DNA from: an uncultured Mesonia sp.
Lineage (GTDB): Bacteria; Bacteroidota; Bacteroidia; Flavobacteriales; Flavobacteriaceae
Length of the DNA: 64,000 nt
Direction: 5' to 3'
NCBI GenBank assembly: GCA_947499595.1
Contig: CANMOY010000008.1
Span: 41,757 to 105,756 of the forward strand
The position numbers were made by a program, and so were the translations under genes. The notes beneath the pieces were generated by a model that was not told the DNA's origin, did not search any database, and saw nothing but the letters and a program-made list of their open reading frames with translations. Of the stretch, positions 45,368 through 53,622 are shown in pieces. Positions within the stretch are counted from its first letter, which is position 1. The number at the start of each line of letters is the position of its first letter.

Positions 45368-47695
45368 ATGGTTATGAAAATGCAAAATATCACTTACTTA
45401 CTTTTTCTTTTCACCTTTTTCTTTCAAAGCTCATTATTGGCTCAAGAAGATAAGTTAAAAGAAGCAGATAAAATGTTCGATAGGTATGCCTTTATAGATG
45501 CCCGAGAAATATACTTAGAAGTAGCAAAAGCGGGCTATGAGTCTGAAAACCTTTTTAAAAAACTTGGGGACTCTTATTATTTTAACGGAGAACTTACTCA
45601 AGCACTCAATTGGTATGAAAAGCTCTATGGATTGAAGTCAGAAAATCTAGATGAGAGTTATTTGTTTAGGTATGCCATGGCTTTAAAAAGTAATGAGCAG
45701 TACAAAAAATCGGATTCGGTGCTTCTAGAATTTGAAAAATTAAAAGAAAATGATTCGCGGGTTGAACTTTTAAAAGGAGAACGAAATTACCTCGAATTAA
45801 TTGAATTGCAGTCCGGTAAATTTGAAATTGAATTGGCTAATATCAATTCAAAGTTATCAGACTTTTCGCCCCAAGTGGTTGATAGTTTGTTGATTTTTGC
45901 ATCCAATAAGGAAGTTGCTTCTACAGTAAAAAGGGTTCATGAATGGAATAAACAACCTTACTTAGACTTATATTTTGTAAAGCTTAATGAAGATAATCAA
46001 ATTGTGAGCGAGCCAACCCCATTTGAAGAAACCATTAATTCAAAATTCCACGAATCTTCGGCTTGTATGACAAAAGATGGCTTAACCCTCTATTTTACTC
46101 GAAATAATTACAATAAGAAAAAATACGGAAAAAGTGAGGAGGGAATCAATTTTTTAAAAATATATAAATCAGAACGTGAAAGTATAGATGCCCCTTGGGG
46201 AACACCAGAGGAGTTACCCTTTAATAATGATAACTATTCCGTAGCACATCCTACCTTAAATAAAGACGAGACTAAGTTATTTTTCGCTTCAGATATGCCA
46301 GGTACTAGAGGAATGTCCGATATTTATTTTGTCGAAATTTTAGCTGACGGCTTTGGGGATCCTGTAAATTTAGGCGAGCACATTAATACAGAAGCCAGGG
46401 AAACCTTCCCATACTTTTCAGATAAAAATGAGCTTTATTTTGCCAGTGATGGGCATATTGGTCTAGGAGGTCTAGATGTATTTGTCACCGTTTCGAAAGA
46501 GGATGGTACATTTGGCGAAGTTTTTAATGTTGGCGCACCTATAAACAGTTCAAAAGATGATTTTAGCTTCGTATTTACGCAAGGAAGCAAAAAAGGTTTT
46601 TTTGCTAGTAACCGTCCAGGCGGATTAGGCGAAGATGATATCTATCATTTCACACAAAAAGAAGATTTAATAACCGCCTGTCAACAATATGTGAGCGGAG
46701 TAATTACGCAAACCGAGAACCAGCAACCCATTGCTGGAGTGAAAGTAGAGTTGTATGATGAAAATTTAACATTTTTAGATGAAACGGTTACAGATGATGA
46801 AGGGGGCTATGAATTTACTCTTGATTGCGATACACGTTATATTATACGAGTTTCAAAAGATCAATTCAAAACCGATGAGAAGCTCTTAAAATCAGGTTCT
46901 GAATTTGAGAAAAATTTTGATCTTCCTTTGAATGTAGAGAAAGGTGGTAATTCAACCTTGGGCGTAACTAAAGCGGGAAAAGGAGATGATTTACGAAGTC
47001 TGCTACAACTCGACCCTATTTATTTTGATTTAGATGATAGTCAGATAAGAGCAGATGCTGAGGTGGAATTACAAAAAATCGTTGCAGTACTTAAAAAGTA
47101 TCCTGAGATGAAAATTGATATCCGATCGCATACCGACAGTAGAGCAGGAGATGCCTACAATATGTTGTTATCAGAAAAAAGAGCAAAAGCAACCGTATCA
47201 TACCTTCGCAACCAAGGTATTTCTTCAGGAAGAATATCAGGAAAGGGTTATGGCGAAACACAATTAATTAATCATTGTGAAAACAACGTACCTTGCTCTG
47301 AGCAAGAACACCAATTAAATCGTAGGTCAGAATTTATCATATTAAATGATAATGAAACCCCAGAGATTTTAAGAAAAAATATCAGTAAACGTCAGCAAGA
47401 AAGTCAGCAAATAAAAGACAAAGCAGAAAACAAGGAGCTCACTACAACTTACGATTTTACTAGTAATGAGATTTATTATACCGTTCAAATTGCAGCCGTA
47501 AATAAAAACAATCCTTTGGTTGGTTTTAATGAAGTTTCTGGTGTATTTAACCATGTTTATCCCGATGGGCTAAGAAGATATTTCTCTAAGTTATTTAAAA
47601 CTAGAGAGGAAGCAGATCAATATAAGTTGGTCGTTCGTGAAGCTGGTATAAAAGGTGCTTTCGTGGTAGGAATTCAAGGGCAAAACAGGTTCTAA
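45368..47695 (+). CDS. OmpA-family protein with TPR, PD40, Ig-like and SPOR domains
   Basis: This 775-residue protein contains a signal peptide (to about residue 26, LLAQ), a TPR-like region (about 30-135), PD40/WD40-like beta-propeller repeats (about 165-440; LFFASDMPGTRGMSD, LYFASDGHIGLGGLD, KGFFASNRPGGLGEDD) and a carboxypeptidase-regulatory-like domain (about 455-525). An OmpA peptidoglycan-binding domain follows (about 550-665; IYFDLDDSQIRADAEVELQK, DIRSHTDSRAGDAYN), then a C-terminal SPOR-like domain (about 695-770; YYTVQIAAVNK). It likely ties the adhesin-PorP complex to the cell wall. It ends the three-gene operon. Confidence 0.92.
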   Translation: MVMKMQNITYLLFLFTFFFQSSLLAQEDKLKEADKMFDRYAFIDAREIYLEVAKAGYESENLFKKLGDSYYFNGELTQALNWYEKLYGLKSENLDESYLFRYAMALKSNEQYKKSDSVLLEFEKLKENDSRVELLKGERNYLELIELQSGKFEIELANINSKLSDFSPQVVDSLLIFASNKEVASTVKRVHEWNKQPYLDLYFVKLNEDNQIVSEPTPFEETINSKFHESSACMTKDGLTLYFTRNNYNKKKYGKSEEGINFLKIYKSERESIDAPWGTPEELPFNNDNYSVAHPTLNKDETKLFFASDMPGTRGMSDIYFVEILADGFGDPVNLGEHINTEARETFPYFSDKNELYFASDGHIGLGGLDVFVTVSKEDGTFGEVFNVGAPINSSKDDFSFVFTQGSKKGFFASNRPGGLGEDDIYHFTQKEDLITACQQYVSGVITQTENQQPIAGVKVELYDENLTFLDETVTDDEGGYEFTLDCDTRYIIRVSKDQFKTDEKLLKSGSEFEKNFDLPLNVEKGGNSTLGVTKAGKGDDLRSLLQLDPIYFDLDDSQIRADAEVELQKIVAVLKKYPEMKIDIRSHTDSRAGDAYNMLLSEKRAKATVSYLRNQGISSGRISGKGYGETQLINHCENNVPCSEQEHQLNRRSEFIILNDNETPEILRKNISKRQQESQQIKDKAENKELTTTYDFTSNEIYYTVQIAAVNKNNPLVGFNEVSGVFNHVYPDGLRRYFSKLFKTREEADQYKLVVREAGIKGAFVVGIQGQNRF

Positions 47696-47735
47696 AAAAA
47701 GGCTAAACCGCCATTATAATTTAGTTTATCTCAAA

Positions 47736-47751
47736 TACTTTTGTATTTTTG
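47736..47751 (+). promoter_or_regulatory. Two adjacent -7 boxes for idi
   Basis: TACTTTTG (47736-47743) and TATTTTTG (47744-47751) are both perfect TAnnTTTG matches in tandem; the second ends 6 nt before the ATG at 47758 and the first 14 nt before it. Two start sites or one leaderless start are possible. Confidence 0.5.
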
Positions 47752-47757
47752 ATAACT

Positions 47758-48273
47758 ATGGAAGAACAAGTGATTTTGGTAAACGAGAAGGATGAGCAAA
47801 TCGGTTTGATGGAAAAAATTGAAGCTCACGAAAAGGCTCTGTTGCATAGAGCATTCTCGGTTTTTGTCTTTAACGACAAAAATGAAGTGATGATTCAACA
47901 ACGTGCCTTTGGGAAATACCATTCCCCAGGCTTATGGACCAATACTTGCTGTAGTCATCAAAAGCCAGGCGAAACCAATACGCAGGCCGGTGAAAGGCGA
48001 CTGCAAGAAGAAATGGGTTTTACCACGCCTTTAAAAGAAGTTACTTCTTTTATATATAAAGCTCCATTTGACAACGGTTTAACAGAACATGAATTTGACT
48101 ATATCTTAATTGGACATTATAATGATGTGCCTCAAATTAACGAAGAAGAGGTAGCTTCGTGGAAATGGGTTAGCTTAGATTTTTTGAAAAAAGACATCGA
48201 AGCCAATCCCGATATTTATACCGCTTGGTTTAAAATTATTTTCGAAAAGTATTATCAATATATTTCAAAATAA
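47758..48273 (+). CDS. idi: Isopentenyl-diphosphate delta-isomerase, type I
   Basis: The protein is 171 residues from the ATG at 47758; a TTG three codons earlier falls inside a promoter box. The Nudix fold has the isomerase-specific signatures HRAFSVFVFND, PGLWTNTCCSHQKPGE with the catalytic Cys, and RRLQEEMGF. It interconverts IPP and DMAPP for isoprenoid, quinone and carotenoid synthesis. The next gene starts 1 nt after its stop, so idi, the pterin gene and manA form a tight operon although their pathways differ. Confidence 0.93.
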   Translation: MEEQVILVNEKDEQIGLMEKIEAHEKALLHRAFSVFVFNDKNEVMIQQRAFGKYHSPGLWTNTCCSHQKPGETNTQAGERRLQEEMGFTTPLKEVTSFIYKAPFDNGLTEHEFDYILIGHYNDVPQINEEEVASWKWVSLDFLKKDIEANPDIYTAWFKIIFEKYYQYISK

Positions 48274-48274
48274 C

Positions 48275-48685
48275 ATGGTAAGCGTTTGTAGGAAAGCACA
48301 TTTTAATGCGGCTCATAGGCTTTTTAATAAAGAATGGAGCGATGAAAAAAATAAAGCTGTATTTGGTAAGTGTAGCAATCCGCTATATCATGGTCATAAT
48401 TATGAGCTGGAAGTTCAAGTAACTGGACCGGTAGATCCAATTACGGGTTTTGTTATTGATTTAGGACTATTAAAGCAATTAATTAAAGAAAAGGTTGAAG
48501 ACGTTTTAGATCATAAAAACCTAAATTTGGAAGTTCCAGAATTTAAAGACTTAAATCCTACAGCAGAAAACATAGCCATTGTTATTTTTAATTATTTGAG
48601 ACCATATTTAGATGAAGAATTAAAGCTTGCTATTACCTTATACGAAACACCTAGGAATTTTGTAAAATATGAAGGAAAGGAATAA
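48275..48685 (+). CDS. 6-pyruvoyl-tetrahydropterin synthase / 6-carboxytetrahydropterin synthase family
   Basis: This 136-residue enzyme has the zinc-binding histidines of the family (HFNAAHRL near residue 9, YHGHNYELEV near residue 38), the catalytic Cys in VFGKCSN, and the C-terminal ETPRNFVKYE with the pterin-binding Glu. It could be QueD (queuosine pathway) or a pterin-synthesising PTPS; the sequence alone does not decide. It lies between idi and manA; the manA ATG lies 17 bp inside its 3' end. Confidence 0.85.
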   Translation: MVSVCRKAHFNAAHRLFNKEWSDEKNKAVFGKCSNPLYHGHNYELEVQVTGPVDPITGFVIDLGLLKQLIKEKVEDVLDHKNLNLEVPEFKDLNPTAENIAIVIFNYLRPYLDEELKLAITLYETPRNFVKYEGKE

Positions 48686-49661
48686 GGAAGCTAAGCTAAG
48701 CCCACTTTTATTTAAACCTATCTTAAAACAAAAAGTATGGGGAGGTACTCGTTTAGTTAAAGAGTTTAATAAGCCCGCGAATTTTGACAAAATTGGAGAA
48801 AGTTGGGAAATAAGTGATGTCGAAGGCAATTCTTCTGTGGTTGCTCAAGGACCATTTGAAGGTCAAACTTTAAACGCTCTTTTACAAAATTATAAAGAAG
48901 AATTGGTAGGGCCTAAAATCTATGAGAAATTTGGAAATACTTTTCCGCTTTTAATTAAGTTTATAGACGCTAGCGAGAATTTATCGGTGCAACTGCATCC
49001 CGATGATCATTTAGCGCAAAAACGCCATAACAGTTTTGGTAAAACTGAAATGTGGTATGTAGTAAAAACTGATGATGATGCTCATTTAATTACGGGCTTT
49101 AAGCAATCCTGTACCAAAGAAAACTATTTAAAAGCATTAAACCATGGTAAATTAGCCTCAATTTTAAAAAAAGAGCCGGTTAAGCCTGGTGATGTTTTTT
49201 TTATAAGCCCTGGTTTAATTCACGCCATTGGTAAGGGTACCTTATTGGCCGAAATACAGCAGACTAGTGATGTTACTTACCGAGTGTATGATTGGGACCG
49301 TGTTGATATTGATGGGAATAAACGTGAATTGCATACAGATTTGGCAATAGATGCCATTGATTTTTCTTTTCCTATTCATTATAAAATATCCTATGAAGAG
49401 AAAGTTAATCAACCTGTAAGCCTAGTTGAAAATATATTTTTTACTACTCAAAAACTCAATTTGGTAGATGTAACCGATTTTTCTATTGAAATTATAGATT
49501 CGTTTGTTATTCTAATTGTTATTGAAGGAAAAATAATAATTAAAGATAAGCATAATACAATGAGCGTTGAAGCGGGGCAGAGCGTTCTTATACCTTACCA
49601 ATTAAAACAAGCAGTGAATATTTCTGCCAAACAGGCTACAGTTCTTCATGTGAGCATTTAA
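48669..49661 (+). CDS. manA: Mannose-6-phosphate isomerase, type I
   Basis: This 330-residue cupin has the zinc-site motifs of type I phosphomannose isomerase: ENLSVQLHPDD (about residue 97), KTEMWYVV (about 120) and the conserved C-half GLIHAIGKGTLLAEIQQTSD (about 178-197) with YRVYDWDR. It interconverts fructose-6-phosphate and mannose-6-phosphate for mannose use or glycan precursors. Its start overlaps the preceding gene by 17 bp, indicating coupled translation. Confidence 0.9.
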   Translation: MKERNKEAKLSPLLFKPILKQKVWGGTRLVKEFNKPANFDKIGESWEISDVEGNSSVVAQGPFEGQTLNALLQNYKEELVGPKIYEKFGNTFPLLIKFIDASENLSVQLHPDDHLAQKRHNSFGKTEMWYVVKTDDDAHLITGFKQSCTKENYLKALNHGKLASILKKEPVKPGDVFFISPGLIHAIGKGTLLAEIQQTSDVTYRVYDWDRVDIDGNKRELHTDLAIDAIDFSFPIHYKISYEEKVNQPVSLVENIFFTTQKLNLVDVTDFSIEIIDSFVILIVIEGKIIIKDKHNTMSVEAGQSVLIPYQLKQAVNISAKQATVLHVSI

Positions 49662-49699
49662 TATTAACTTGAATTCTTTTTTTACACGTATAAATAGAC

Positions 49700-49707
49700 T
49701 AATTTTG
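49700..49707 (+). promoter_or_regulatory. -7 promoter box for the small helical protein gene
   Basis: TAATTTTG is a perfect TAnnTTTG match 20 nt before the ATG at 49728. A T-rich tract, but no TTTG, lies at the -33 position. Confidence 0.45.
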
Positions 49708-49727
49708 GCGAATAAAATTATAATGCT

Positions 49728-49994
49728 ATGGCAAGTAAGAAAAACCTGAAAAAAGATTTAAATTATGTGATGAGCGATATTATAGAAACCGCTATCATAT
49801 ATCAAATAGCTCATCCAGAGGAAGACGCAAAAGAAACAGATGCTATTATTGCAGATGCCGTTAGCGATTTCAATGCCATGATTACAAAAATTAACCAAAG
49901 AGATGTAGAGCATAAGGGTAAGCACCTTAAAGAAGTGAGCAAAGAAATTGAAACTAAAGCACACGACTTAATTTCAAGAATCAACGCTTTGTAA
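49728..49994 (+). CDS. Small acidic/basic helical protein, unknown function
   Basis: This 88-residue soluble protein is predicted to be all-helical (DLNYVMSDIIETAIIYQIAH near residue 9, then a charged linker PEEDAKETDA and a long helix to the end). It has no signal peptide, cysteines or known motif. I do not recognise a characterised family, but the even helical heptad pattern suggests a two- to three-helix bundle. It has its own promoter box and converges with gldG, whose stop codon lies 5 nt beyond its own. Confidence 0.7.
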   Translation: MASKKNLKKDLNYVMSDIIETAIIYQIAHPEEDAKETDAIIADAVSDFNAMITKINQRDVEHKGKHLKEVSKEIETKAHDLISRINAL

Positions 49995-49999
49995 ATATT

Positions 50000-51670
50000 T
50001 TAGCGAGCGTACTTTCGCCTTCTAAGATTATAGTAAAGAACTGCAGCTATCGTTAGTATAAATAGCGGTAAGCCTAAATTTAAAAGTTGCCAAGTTAAAC
50101 GTTCTTGTGCAACTTTTTCTGTATTTAAGAAAGCCAATTTTACATCTTTACTACGAAGTGCTAAAAGGCCTTTATCATCTAGCATATAGTTTACCGCATT
50201 TATCAAAAGCGACTTGTTTCCATAAGTGGTTCCAGTAAATCGGTCAAAACCTAATTCAATAGGCCCATTTTTACCATATTCATTTTTAACGATATCTCCA
50301 TCGGCTATAACTACCATTTGAGTGGAATCACTACTTTCTCTATAGTCTTTATAATCTATCGGTTTAATTCTTTTATCATAAACCGATTTAAATTTTCCTT
50401 CTATTAAAACACCTATATTCTTGGTGCCTTGATTAAAACCTTTAGCTTCAGTTTGGCTTACGAGTTCCTGTAAATTAAGTAAACTTGGTACTTATTCTAA
50501 TTTGGTTTTCGGTGAGCTGTGTAATAAAATGGTCTTTTTTAATCCCTTTCTTTCAAGTGTGTCTATGGGGCTAGAAAACTCGAGTTTTACCGCTTCTATA
50601 TTTTTGATTATTGGATGCTCTTTTGTGCTTATAGCTAAAGGTGAATAAAACCAAGGTATTGGTTTAAACTGAGTGTTGTTGCCTTCGCCCTGAGCTAAAA
50701 CCAATGGTGCCGATACAAGGTCTTGTACCAAGCTTGGATTAATTCGTATACCGTAGCTAAAAAAATAATCTTGTAAATTCAAGTTTTTCGGCATCGCAAG
50801 AGCAGTGTTTTCTGGATTGCTAAACAAACTATCCTTTTCAATTATAACCCCTTCAGTCAGCCAAAGCATTTTACCGCCTTGCATTAAGTACTGGTCTAAA
50901 ACAAATTTTTCTTTTTCTGTGAAAGCCCTACTAGGTTTAGCTTCAATTACCAAGTCAAACCCTTCAAGTTGTTTTAATGTCTTAACAGGGTTTAAGGCAG
51001 TAGAATCTAAAGTAAAAGGTGCTATATAGTAAAACTCTTTAAGCGAATTTACAAAATCGGCTATATAAGGATCTGCTAATTCTCCATTACCGCGCATTAC
51101 CGCAATTTTTTTGGTCTTTTCGTATACCAACTGGTTTAGCGCACTGGTAAAATTATATTCAAGATTTGCAATAGAAAGGTTTACTATCTCTTCATTATTA
51201 CTTGTAATATTCTTTTTCAAAAGCGGAATTTTCACTTGTTTGCCATTTAATTCGGCAACAGCCCAAGGAAACATAAGCCGCTCTGTTAACTTGCCATTTT
51301 CTCTTATGTTAAGCGATTCTGGCGTCATTCCTGATTGGTAAAATCTCTGAGCTACTTGTTGAGCGTCTTCCTCTTGATTAAGGGGATTGATAAATTGAAA
51401 TTTGACATTTTTATTTAAAGCGGAAAACTCTTCTAGCAAATATTGGGTTTCCAATTGAAGCCTTTTAAATTCACCGGGAAAATCTCCTTTTAAAAATACG
51501 CTTATAGCAACAGGTTCTGTTACATCAGCAATTATTTTTTTGGTGTTGTTTGATAAGGTGTACTGCTGGGCTGAGGTCAAATCAAATCGGTAAAAGAAAA
51601 AGTTACCCAAGATGTTGATCAAAACAATTCCTAACACAAAAAGGAGTAATGGTTTTAGATTTTTAAGCAT
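50000..51670 (-). pseudogene. gldG: gldG, gliding motility ABC component, with an internal in-frame stop codon
   Basis: Reading from the ATG at 51670 the frame runs 392 codons to a TAA at 50492-50494 (...HSSPKTKLE-stop). The same frame then continues without any further stop (VPSLLNLQELVSQTEAKGF...) to the TAA at 50000-50002. The total of 556 residues plus stop is the normal GldG length, and both halves match GldG: an N-terminal helix (about 8-28), DVTEPVAISVFLKGDFPGEFKRL (quoted in part: VAISVFLKGDFPG), and the C-terminal helix LPLFILTIAAVLYYN. One base change (for example CAA to TAA) explains it. As given, the product lacks the last 164 residues and the membrane anchor. GldG with GldF and GldA is needed for gliding and T9SS function in Flavobacterium johnsoniae. 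A sequence error is the main alternative. Confidence 0.9.
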
Positions 51671-51671
51671 A

Positions 51672-52403
51672 CTAAGCGATTTCTTTACGGATTTGGTTTC
51701 TGGTTAAAAATATAAATAGGGCGATAATACTAAAAAAATAAATGAGATCGCGAGTGTCTATCACGCCACGACTTATACTTTTATAGTGATAATTAATCCC
51801 CAGATAAGTAAGATCATATTGTTGGTTTCCTAGGAGGTGGATGCCTTCTAGATTATCTAAACCAACAAAGAAAATAAATAATAGTAGCACCGAGGCCATA
51901 AAAGCCATTATTTGATTTTTTGAAATACTTGAACAAAATAAACTTATGGCAGCATAGGTAGCACTTAATAAGACTAATCCGATATAACTGGTGAAGAGTG
52001 CTCCAAAATCGGCATTTCCTGGTGTTTTACCCAACTGGTAAATGCTAAATACGTAAAGGGTGGTTGGTAAAATGGCCATTAAACTTATGGTTAGAACGCC
52101 TAGATATTTACCCCATACTAATTGATTCTGAGAAATTGGCTTGGTAAGTAATAGCTCTAGTGTGCCCTGCTTTTTTTCTTCAGAAAAACTACGCATACTT
52201 ATCGCAGGAATTAAAAATATAAAAATCCAGGGAGCAATAGTAAAAAACGGAGTGAGATTGGCAAATCCGAAATCAAGTATATTGTACCCGGTGTTAAACA
52301 CCCACAAAAACAAACCGTTAAGTGTTAGGAATACACCAATCACCAAATAGCCGGTGAGATTAGAAAAAAAAGATTGGAGTTCTTTTAAATAAATAGCTTT
52401 CAT
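51672..52403 (-). CDS. gldF: Gliding motility ABC transporter permease GldF
   Basis: This 243-residue membrane protein has six predicted helices and the GldF pattern: MKAIYLKELQSFFSNLTGYL start, APWIFIFLIPAISMRSFSEEKKQGTLELLLTKPI (quoted in part: MRSFSEEKKQGTLELLLTKP), the motif found in ABC-2 permeases. It forms an ABC transporter with GldG and the ATPase GldA; gldA is not in this window. gldG starts 1 nt after its stop. It lies downstream of the small monooxygenase gene, overlapping it by 1 nt. Confidence 0.92.
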   Translation of the reverse strand: MKAIYLKELQSFFSNLTGYLVIGVFLTLNGLFLWVFNTGYNILDFGFANLTPFFTIAPWIFIFLIPAISMRSFSEEKKQGTLELLLTKPISQNQLVWGKYLGVLTISLMAILPTTLYVFSIYQLGKTPGNADFGALFTSYIGLVLLSATYAAISLFCSSISKNQIMAFMASVLLLFIFFVGLDNLEGIHLLGNQQYDLTYLGINYHYKSISRGVIDTRDLIYFFSIIALFIFLTRNQIRKEIA

Positions 52404-52699
52404 TAATCTAAAGTATAAAGTTTATCTAGTGTCCAAGCCTCTGGTTTGGCATTAAAACCTGCTTTAGTTGCTGGCCAAATTAATTTAAATAATTGGGAAT
52501 GACGATAGCGCTCTAAAGCCTCTTGGTTTTCCCAATAACTATAGGTAAAAAATATATTATCATGATTTTTGTCTTGATAGAGTTCTAAGAATTGGCAGCC
52601 TTCAAAACCTCTTATTTTTGTTTTGTATTCTTCAAAAAGAGATTTAAAATCAATTACGGCCTCTGGTTTAAAAGACAATTTAACTATTCGTACTATCAT
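52403..52699 (-). CDS. Antibiotic biosynthesis monooxygenase-domain protein (ABM-like)
   Basis: This 98-residue protein has the ferredoxin-like ABM fold: IVRIVKLSFKPEAVIDFKSL, FEGCQFLELYQDKNHDNIFF and SYWENQEALERYRHSQLFK. Members are small cofactor-free quinol monooxygenases or similar stress enzymes; some only bind. Its ends overlap the neighbouring genes by 1 nt each, so it is translated as part of the gldF/gldG operon, but a role in gliding is not known. Confidence 0.8.
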   Translation of the reverse strand: MIVRIVKLSFKPEAVIDFKSLFEEYKTKIRGFEGCQFLELYQDKNHDNIFFTYSYWENQEALERYRHSQLFKLIWPATKAGFNAKPEAWTLDKLYTLD

Positions 52700-53529
52700 T
52701 AATTAAAATTTATGGTTATGGTGTCTAGCAATTTTAGCCCCAGTAAGGTCGAGGCACTTCCTACAGTATGTGGGTTACTTTTATAGATAGCAATTTCTAA
52801 GTAATTGGCCGTGTTAAAAATAGCCATTTTTTTACCCTCTTCTTCTCGAATTTCTTTAGCCTCATTAAAGTCTATAGCGTGGCTATAGGTATCGTATATT
52901 TTTGTAAAACGCGTGGTTCGCGCACTTATTACAAAATCACGCCCTTTTCCTATTTGCTGAATGGTATTACGCGTTACATTGGTTACCACATTGCCATAAT
53001 TGTCTATATATATAACGTGACCTTGTATTTGATTTTGAGCATCATTTATTTGAGGCTTTATCGCTTTTAATTGTTTAATTGCTGTAATGGGTTTTCCAAT
53101 AACCTCTAGCGTACCACCTCGTGCAATATGAGATGCTACTTTTACAAATATATCTAAAACCGGAAAAGTGGTTTCGACCGCATCGTGGATATTGATTTCT
53201 ACAATTTTTTGTGGATTGATTTCTGATGCGATTAACGAAAGGATTCCATTGTCTGCACAAATAAAATAATGATTATCTAAAGCAATGGCTAAATGTTTGT
53301 TTTCTGGTGTGATTTCTGAATCAACACCAATAATATGAATGCTGCCTTTTGGAAAAGTGTGATAAGCATTTTTGATAATATAAGCCGCTTCTAAAGTATG
53401 AAAAGGAGATACCTCATGGCTTATATCAACAATATTAACATCGCCAAGCTCACTAAAAATAGAACCCTTTATAGCCCCAATAGAGGGGTCTTTAAATCCA
53501 AAGTCTGTCGTAAGCGTAATAATGGGCAT
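52699..53529 (-). CDS. SAM hydroxide adenosyltransferase (DUF62 family)
   Basis: This 276-residue protein has the N-terminal TTDFGFKDPSIGAIKGSI (residues 6-23), DISHEVSPFHTLEAAYI, GVDSEI, DNGILSLI and YIDNYGNVVTN motifs of the SAM hydroxide adenosyltransferase / fluorinase superfamily (DUF62). Characterised non-fluorinating members hydrolyse SAM to adenosine and methionine. It is the first gene of the operon with gldF and gldG, a neighbourhood often seen in Flavobacteriaceae. It diverges from phoH with a 93-nt gap. Confidence 0.88.
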   Translation of the reverse strand: MPIITLTTDFGFKDPSIGAIKGSIFSELGDVNIVDISHEVSPFHTLEAAYIIKNAYHTFPKGSIHIIGVDSEITPENKHLAIALDNHYFICADNGILSLIASEINPQKIVEINIHDAVETTFPVLDIFVKVASHIARGGTLEVIGKPITAIKQLKAIKPQINDAQNQIQGHVIYIDNYGNVVTNVTRNTIQQIGKGRDFVISARTTRFTKIYDTYSHAIDFNEAKEIREEEGKKMAIFNTANYLEIAIYKSNPHTVGSASTLLGLKLLDTITINFN

Positions 53530-53571
53530 AAAAGTTAATCTTTAAATGCTAAACTTTACTTAGTTTTTGCG

Positions 53572-53579
53572 TAAATTTG
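53572..53579 (+). promoter_or_regulatory. -7 promoter box for phoH
   Basis: TAAATTTG is a perfect TAnnTTTG match, 43 nt before the phoH start. No TTTG lies 19 nt upstream. Confidence 0.5.
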
Positions 53580-53622
53580 TGATGCGAATTTAATTATAAA
53601 AGACCAATAAATACACGCCCAT

